Part shown: positions 59,134 through 64,000 of the stretch, piece by piece
Layout: the number at the start of each line of letters is the position of its first letter
Numbering within the stretch: position 1 is the first letter of the stretch
DNA from: RAM1 sp050247515
Lineage (GTDB): Bacteria > Pseudomonadota > Gammaproteobacteria > Burkholderiales > Burkholderiaceae_C
NCBI GenBank assembly: GCA_050247515.1
Contig: JBFWUB010000003.1
Coordinates: 248,001 to 312,000 of the forward strand
DNA length: 64,000 nucleotides
Reading direction: 5' to 3'
Translations under genes and position numbers: made by a program
The notes under the pieces: model-generated
What the model was told of the DNA's origin: nothing
Seen by the model: only the letters and a program-made list of their open reading frames with translations
Database searches by the model: none

Positions 59134-59993
59134 ACAGGCTTCTGGCCGTGCTGCTGCTGTGCGCGGCCGTCAGTGCGCAGGCCCTGCAGATCACCGACGA
59201 CCGCGGCGTGAGCGTCACGCTGCCCGAGAGCCCCCGGCGCATCGTCACGCTGCTGCCGTCGCTCACCGAAAGCGTGTGCGCGCTGGGCCAGTGCCACCGC
59301 CTCATCGGCGTGGACCGTTACTCCAACTTCCCCGCGCAGGTACGCGCGCTGCCCCAGGTGGGCGGCGGCATTGACCCGAACATCGAGGCCGTGGTGGCGC
59401 TCAAGCCCGACGTGGTGCTGATGGCCACCTCGTCGCGCGGCGTGCAGCGGCTGGAATCGCTGGGCCTGAAGGTGCTGGCCATGGAGCCCCGCAGCACCGC
59501 CGACGCCCAGCGCGTGATGGGCAAGCTGGGCCAGCTGCTGGAGGTGCCCGACGCCCAGCGCATCTGGCGCGACATCGACGCGGGCGTGGCGGCCGCGGCG
59601 CAGTCGCTGCCACCTTCGGTGCGCGGGTTGCGGGTGTACTACGAGGTCAGCGTGGGCGGCTATGCGGCCGGACCCACCTCGTTCATCGGCGAGACGCTGG
59701 CCCGCCTGGGCGTGCAGAACATCGTGGGGCCGGAACTCGGGCCGTATCCGCGCGTGAACCCTGAATTCGTGGTGCGCGCCAACCCCGACATCATCCTCAT
59801 CGGCCAGCGCAACGTGGCTGGCATGGCGCAGCGCCCCGGCTGGGCGGGCATGCGCGCCTTGCGCGAGCAGCGCGTGTGTGTTTTCACGCCTGAAGAATCC
59901 GACGTGCTGGTGCGCCCCGGCCCACGCGTGGCCGAAGGTGCGCGGCTGCTGGCGCGCTGCATTGCCGACAAGGGTGCGGCGGTCGTCAGATGA
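59130..59993 (+). CDS. btuF: Cobalamin ABC transporter periplasmic binding protein
   Basis: A 287-residue protein with a signal peptide (residues 1-18, cleavage after AQA), and the type III binding fold (RIVTLLPSLTESVCALGQ, then PNIEAVVALKPDVVL). It carries B12 from BtuB to the BtuCD importer. It overlaps cobU by 4 bp and btuC by 4 bp, forming an F-C-D set in order. Confidence 0.92.
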   Translation: MNRLLAVLLLCAAVSAQALQITDDRGVSVTLPESPRRIVTLLPSLTESVCALGQCHRLIGVDRYSNFPAQVRALPQVGGGIDPNIEAVVALKPDVVLMATSSRGVQRLESLGLKVLAMEPRSTADAQRVMGKLGQLLEVPDAQRIWRDIDAGVAAAAQSLPPSVRGLRVYYEVSVGGYAAGPTSFIGETLARLGVQNIVGPELGPYPRVNPEFVVRANPDIILIGQRNVAGMAQRPGWAGMRALREQRVCVFTPEESDVLVRPGPRVAEGARLLARCIADKGAAVVR

Positions 59994-60997
59994 ACAGCGC
60001 GCGCACCCTGTGGCTTGGCGCCGCGCTGCTGCTGGCCGCTGCCGCTGTGCTGGCCGTGGGGGTGGGCGTGGGCAGCACGGGCTTTGCCAGTGTGCTGCAG
60101 GCGCGCCACGACCCGGTGGCCTGGCAGATCGTGTGGGACATCCGGCTGCCGCGCACGCTGGGCGCGTGGCTGGCCGGTGCCCTGCTGGGGCTGGCGGGCG
60201 CGGTGGCGCAGGGGCTGTTTCGCAACCCGCTGGCCGACCCGTACCTGCTGGGCAGTGCGTCGGGCGCGGCGCTGGGCGTGGCGGTGGCGCTGGCATTGTT
60301 TGGTGTGTCGCCATTTGCCACGCAATGGGTGGCGCGGCTGGGCCTGACCGGCGCGGCCTTCATCGGCGCGGTGCTGGGCGTGCTGCTCACGCTGGCGCTG
60401 GCCAAGGGCGTGCATCACACGCTGCGGCTGCTGCTGGCCGGGGTGATCGTGGGCGTGGTGCTGAGCGCTGCGCGCGACCTGATCACGATTGCCGTGCCCG
60501 ATGTGCTGCAGGCCATGCAGGCCTTCACGCTGGGCAGCACCGGCTTTGTGGGCTGGTCGTCGTGCCTGGTCATGGCGGCGGTGCTGCTGCCCGCGGCCAC
60601 CGTAGCCTGGGCGCTGGGGCGCGGGCTGGACGGCCTGGCGCTGGGTGAATCGACCGCGCAGAGCCTGGGTGTGCCACTGGCGCTGATGCGCACGCTGCTG
60701 GTCGCCGTGCTGGCCATGGCCACCGGCGCGGCGGTGGCGCAGACCGGGTTGATCGCATTTGTGGGGCTGGCCGCGCCGCACCTGGTGCGCTCCATCGTCA
60801 AGACCACCCACGGCCGCCTGGTGCTGCTGAGCGCCGCCATGGGCGGGCTGCTGCTGATGGCCGCCGACGTGCTGGCGCGCTGGGTGATCGCGCCGCAGGA
60901 ACTGCCCGTGGGCGTTCTGACGGCGCTGTTGGGCGGTGGCTACCTGCTGTGGCTGATGCACCGCGGGCGCGGCCTGGGCGGGAGGGCGTCGCGATGA
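59990..60997 (+). CDS. btuC: Cobalamin ABC transporter permease
   Basis: A 335-residue FecCD-family permease with about ten spans. QGLFRNPLADPYLLGSASG is the family signature in the first half, and the segment FVGLAAPHLVRSI contains the conserved EAA-like loop that docks the ATPase. It overlaps its neighbours by 4 bp on both sides. Confidence 0.94.
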   Translation: MNSARTLWLGAALLLAAAAVLAVGVGVGSTGFASVLQARHDPVAWQIVWDIRLPRTLGAWLAGALLGLAGAVAQGLFRNPLADPYLLGSASGAALGVAVALALFGVSPFATQWVARLGLTGAAFIGAVLGVLLTLALAKGVHHTLRLLLAGVIVGVVLSAARDLITIAVPDVLQAMQAFTLGSTGFVGWSSCLVMAAVLLPAATVAWALGRGLDGLALGESTAQSLGVPLALMRTLLVAVLAMATGAAVAQTGLIAFVGLAAPHLVRSIVKTTHGRLVLLSAAMGGLLLMAADVLARWVIAPQELPVGVLTALLGGGYLLWLMHRGRGLGGRASR

Positions 60998-61752
60998 ATG
61001 CCGTGGAGACCCTGGGCGTGCAGGTATCGCTGGGCGGCACCGAGGTACTGCACGGCATTGACCTGGCACTGCCGGCCGGCCGCTGGACGGCCATCGTCGG
61101 GCCCAATGGCGCGGGCAAATCCACGCTGCTCAAGGCCATGGCCGGGCTGCTGCCGCATGCGGGTACCGTGGCGCTGCTGGGCCGGCCATTGGCCGCGATG
61201 GGCCAGCGTGAACGCGCCCGCATGCTGTCGTGGCTGGGGCAGGGCGAGGTGGGCGCGGACGACCTGTCGGTGTACGACGTGGCCATGCTGGGCCGCCTGC
61301 CGCACCAGCCCTGGCTGGCGCCGCCATCGCAGGCCGACCGTGCGGCGGTGGAGCAGGCCCTGCGTGCCACGCAGGCCTGGGACTGGCGCGAGCGGTCGCT
61401 GGGCGCATTGTCCGGCGGCGAACGCCAGCGCGTGCTGCTGGCCCGTGCGCTGGCGGTGGATGCTCAGGTGCTGCTGATGGACGAACCCCTGGCCAACCTG
61501 GACCCGCCGCACCAGGCCGACTGGCTGGCGCTGGTGCGCGCGCTGGTGGCCTCGGGCAAGACGGTGGTCAGCGTGCTGCATGAAATTTCCATCGCGCTGC
61601 ATGCGCAGGAGGTGGTGGTGATGGCCGCAGGCCACGTGGTGCACCAGGGCGCCAGCGCCGACGCAGCCACGCACCGCGCGCTGGAACAGGTGTTCGACCG
61701 GCGCATCGCCATCCACCCGCTGGGCGGTGACTGGGTTGCCGTGCCGAAGTAA
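60994..61752 (+). CDS. btuD: Cobalamin ABC transporter ATP-binding protein
   Basis: 252 residues. Walker A is GPNGAGKST, the signature is LSGGERQRV, Walker B is VLLMDEPLAN, and the H-loop histidine is in SVLHEISIA. The start is the ATG at 60994 overlapping the btuC stop. It powers B12 import; heme or siderophore importers share the architecture, but the operon settles the assignment. Confidence 0.93.
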   Translation: MNAVETLGVQVSLGGTEVLHGIDLALPAGRWTAIVGPNGAGKSTLLKAMAGLLPHAGTVALLGRPLAAMGQRERARMLSWLGQGEVGADDLSVYDVAMLGRLPHQPWLAPPSQADRAAVEQALRATQAWDWRERSLGALSGGERQRVLLARALAVDAQVLLMDEPLANLDPPHQADWLALVRALVASGKTVVSVLHEISIALHAQEVVVMAAGHVVHQGASADAATHRALEQVFDRRIAIHPLGGDWVAVPK

Positions 61753-61763
61753 ATTGAAACTAA

Positions 61764-62357
61764 ATGAATTGGAATCTGACCCCCATTATGGAAATCGAAA
61801 CACCACCATCGGCCAAGCCGTATGACAAGCCTGAGGGCGAGCGGCGCGGGATCATCATCGTCAACACGGGCGACGGCAAGGGCAAGAGCACGGCGGCGTT
61901 CGGGCTGGCGCTGCGCGCGCATGGGCGGGGCAAGGCGGTGCAGGTTTACCAGTTCATGAAGGTGCCCACCGCGCGGTTTGGCGAGCACCGGATGTTCGAG
62001 CAGATTGGTATTCCGATGGAGGGGCTGGGCGACGGCTTCAGCTGGAAGAGCCAGGACCTGGAGCATTCGGCGCAGCTGGCGCGCGACGGCTGGCAAAAGG
62101 CACGCGCGACCATCCTGGCGGGTGAACATTTCCTGGTGGTGCTGGACGAAATTACGTATCCGCTGATCTATGGCTGGCTGCCTTTGCAGGACGTGCTGGA
62201 CACCCTGAAGAACCGTCCGAAGCATGTGCACGTATGCCTGACGGGGCGCCGCTGCCCGCCAGAGATCATCGAGCTGGCCGACACCGTGACCGAGATGACC
62301 AAGATCAAGCACGCGTTCAACGCTGGTGTGCCGGCGCAGCGCGGCATTGAGGATTGA
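61764..62357 (+). CDS. cobO: Corrinoid adenosyltransferase (CobA/BtuR/CobO type)
   Basis: A 197-residue enzyme that adenosylates cobalamin or cobinamide. The P-loop NTGDGKGKST (about 34-43), VYQFMKVP, and LDEITYPLIYGW match the CobA/BtuR/CobO family. There is an alternative ATG at 61788 eight codons later. It follows btuD by 11 bp and makes the form sensed by the riboswitch. Confidence 0.94.
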   Translation: MNWNLTPIMEIETPPSAKPYDKPEGERRGIIIVNTGDGKGKSTAAFGLALRAHGRGKAVQVYQFMKVPTARFGEHRMFEQIGIPMEGLGDGFSWKSQDLEHSAQLARDGWQKARATILAGEHFLVVLDEITYPLIYGWLPLQDVLDTLKNRPKHVHVCLTGRRCPPEIIELADTVTEMTKIKHAFNAGVPAQRGIED

Positions 62358-62366
62358 CCTCCCGAG

Positions 62367-63350
62367 ATGAGCTTCACGTCCGCTGTCATTGCCCTGCTGG
62401 CTGCGCTGGCCATCGACCGCTGGTGGGGCGAGCCACGCGCGCGGCTGCACCCCGTGGTGTGGATGGGGCATTACCTGGTGTGGGCCGGGCGGCGCATTGC
62501 GCCCGGCGTGCCGCACCAGGGCACCGACTGGCGCGCGTTCTGGGCCGGTGGCCTGGCGTGGAGCATGGGTGTGTGGGTGGTGTTGCTGGTCAGCCATGTG
62601 CTGGTCGGCCTGAGCCTGGCTTTGCCGCTGCTGCTGCCCACCGAGCTGGAATGGCTGTGGCATGGGGTCACCGGGCTGGTGCTGGGCCTGCTGCTCAAGC
62701 CGCTGCTGGCCTGGCGCATGCTGCATGACGAGGTGGCGGCGGTGGAAGCCGCGCTGGCTGAATCGCTGGACGCGGGCCGCGCGCAGCTGGCCCGGCTGGT
62801 CAGCCGCGACGTGACGCAGCTGACAGAAAGCGAGGTGCGCGAAAGCGCGATCGAGTCGCTGGCTGAGAACCTCAATGATTCGGTCGTGGCGCCGGTGTTC
62901 TGGTTTGTGCTGCTGGGCCTGCCGGGCGCGGCGGTGTACCGGTTTGCCAACACGGCCGACGCCATGTGGGGCTACCGCGGCCTGCGCGGCGGGCGCTATT
63001 GGGAATGGGCGGGCAAATGGGCCGCGCGGGCCGACGATGTGCTGTCCTGGGTGCCCGCGCGCATCACCGCCTTGCTGCTGGTGCTGGCCGGTGGCGGGCA
63101 GCGCCTGGCAGGCTTGCGCCAGGAGGCCCGGCGCACGCCGTCACCCAACAGCGGCTGGCCGATGGCGGCCATGGCCCTGGCACTGGATGTGCGGCTGGGC
63201 AAGCCGGGTGTGTATGTGCTGTACGGCGCGGGCCGCGCGCCGCGGGCCGCCGACACACAGCGTGCCAAAGCGCTCGCGCAGCGCGCGGTGATCGCACTGG
63301 TGCTGCTGGCCGTGCCGGCCTTGCTGGCAGTGCTCGGGAGCCCGGCATGA
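62367..63350 (+). CDS. cbiB: Adenosylcobinamide-phosphate synthase
   Basis: A 327-residue membrane protein that attaches the aminopropanol arm to cobyric acid (CbiB/CobD). Recognisable segments are DRWWGEPRARLHPVVWMGHY, SRDVTQLTESEVRESAIESL and ENLNDSVVAPVFWF, followed by FANTADAMWGYR. About four to five spans. It overlaps cobQ by 4 bp. Confidence 0.95.
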   Translation: MSFTSAVIALLAALAIDRWWGEPRARLHPVVWMGHYLVWAGRRIAPGVPHQGTDWRAFWAGGLAWSMGVWVVLLVSHVLVGLSLALPLLLPTELEWLWHGVTGLVLGLLLKPLLAWRMLHDEVAAVEAALAESLDAGRAQLARLVSRDVTQLTESEVRESAIESLAENLNDSVVAPVFWFVLLGLPGAAVYRFANTADAMWGYRGLRGGRYWEWAGKWAARADDVLSWVPARITALLLVLAGGGQRLAGLRQEARRTPSPNSGWPMAAMALALDVRLGKPGVYVLYGAGRAPRAADTQRAKALAQRAVIALVLLAVPALLAVLGSPA

Positions 63351-64000
63351 CGGCCCGCTGCGTCATGGTGCTGGGCACCACCAGTGGCGCCGGCAAAAGC
63401 TGGCTGACCACCGCGCTGTGCCGGTGGTATGCCAGGCAGGGTCTGAAGGTCGCGCCCTTCAAGGCCCAGAACATGAGCAACAACGCAAGAGTGGTGGCCG
63501 GTGGCGAAATCGGCAGCGCACAGTACTTCCAGGCATTGGCCGCACGCGCGATCCCCGATGTGCGCATGAACCCGCTGCTGCTCAAACCCGAGCACGACAC
63601 CCACAGCCAGGTGGTGCTGATGGGGCAGGTGAATACCGAGCTGTCGCGCATGGCCTGGCGCGGGCGCAGCGCCAGTGTGTGGCCGGTGATCGCGCAGGCG
63701 CTGGACGAACTGCGGGCCGAAAACGACGTGGTGGTGATTGAGGGCGCGGGCTCGCCGGCCGAGATCAACCTGCACGACAGCGACATCGTCAACATGCGCG
63801 TGGCGCTGCATTGCCAGGCGCGCTGCCTGCTGGTGACCGACATTGACCGCGGCGGCGCGTTTGCCCACCTGTACGGCACCTGGGCACTGTTGCCACCAGA
63901 AGAGCGCGCGCTGGTCAGCGGCTTTGTGCTCAACAAGTTCCGTGGCGATGCATCGCTGCTGGCGCCCGCGCCGCAGATGCTCCAGGACCTGACCGGCGTG
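63347..64000 (+). CDS. cobQ: Cobyric acid synthase, 3' end outside window
   Basis: The first 218 residues of the ATP-dependent amidase that converts a,c-diamide to cobyric acid (CobQ/CbiP). The N-terminal P-loop-like MVLGTTSGAGKSWLTTALCR, FKAQNMSNNA and VVIEGAGSPAEINL are typical of the dethiobiotin synthetase-like domain. The glutamine amidotransferase domain lies beyond the right edge. Coupled to cbiB by an ATGA overlap. Confidence 0.95.
   Translation, partial: MTARCVMVLGTTSGAGKSWLTTALCRWYARQGLKVAPFKAQNMSNNARVVAGGEIGSAQYFQALAARAIPDVRMNPLLLKPEHDTHSQVVLMGQVNTELSRMAWRGRSASVWPVIAQALDELRAENDVVVIEGAGSPAEINLHDSDIVNMRVALHCQARCLLVTDIDRGGAFAHLYGTWALLPPEERALVSGFVLNKFRGDASLLAPAPQMLQDLTGV

Overview
The window is high-GC DNA (mid-60s % by eye) in which nearly every base is used and genes sit tightly together on both strands. 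Gene content points to a betaproteobacterium of the order Burkholderiales, most likely family Comamonadaceae. The main indicators are a Bug/TctC-type solute-binding protein in each of two catabolic operons, the small Trp-rich TIGR04438 protein, a cbb3 oxidase cluster under FNR control, and ZapA/ZapB-like genes beside a B12 riboswitch. The species cannot be named from sequence alone. Both ends cut through genes (class I fumarase on the left, cobyric acid synthase on the right).

Layout. 1-8.2 kb: central metabolism (two unrelated fumarases transcribed divergently, acetyl-CoA synthetase, small cytochrome c, dihydroxy-acid dehydratase). 8.3-10.6 kb: a LysR regulator, a 600-bp block of palindromic repeats with no gene, and lgt. 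10.7-16.8 kb: a malonate-use operon (GntR regulator, malonyl-CoA decarboxylase, Bug binding protein, crotonase, malonyl-CoA synthetase, HAD phosphatase). 17-22 kb: small orphan genes of less typical composition and a 970-residue secreted Gly-rich DUF11 protein. 22.1-38.5 kb: a microaerobic block with two universal stress proteins, ccoI-S-N-O-Q-P-G-H, a PAS histidine kinase, a NarL-type regulator, a lone receiver, two FNR homologues and hemN. 38.5-42.5 kb: a TauE/SafE-like protein, an orphan antitoxin, a beta-CASP nuclease, a GNAT enzyme and an SbtA-like bicarbonate transporter. 42.5-51.1 kb: a carboxylate-catabolism locus with a GntR repressor and matching operators at two promoters. 51.1-55.6 kb: hipBA, a TSUP permease with a structured leader, a YhcG-type nuclease and zapA/zapB-like. 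55.6-64 kb: a cobalamin riboswitch followed by B12 uptake and salvage genes.

How it fits together. Four good FNR boxes (TTGAY-N4-RTCAA) were found by reading: between usp and ccoI, in front of ccoN, between fnr and hemN, and in front of the beta-CASP nuclease gene. A weaker fifth lies at the predicted fnr start site. They tie the high-affinity oxidase, its copper ATPase, anaerobic heme synthesis, stress proteins and an RNase-like enzyme into one low-oxygen regulon, and the regulators themselves are in the same block. For ccoI and hemN the box lies so close to the start codon that the predicted transcripts would be leaderless or nearly so.

Mobile-type sequence is limited to short non-coding repeats: a MITE-like element of about 240 bp with 32-bp terminal inverted repeats (two copies), an 80-100 bp GC-rich palindromic spacer repeat (four copies), and two other short repeats. 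No transposase, tRNA, rRNA or CRISPR array was seen.
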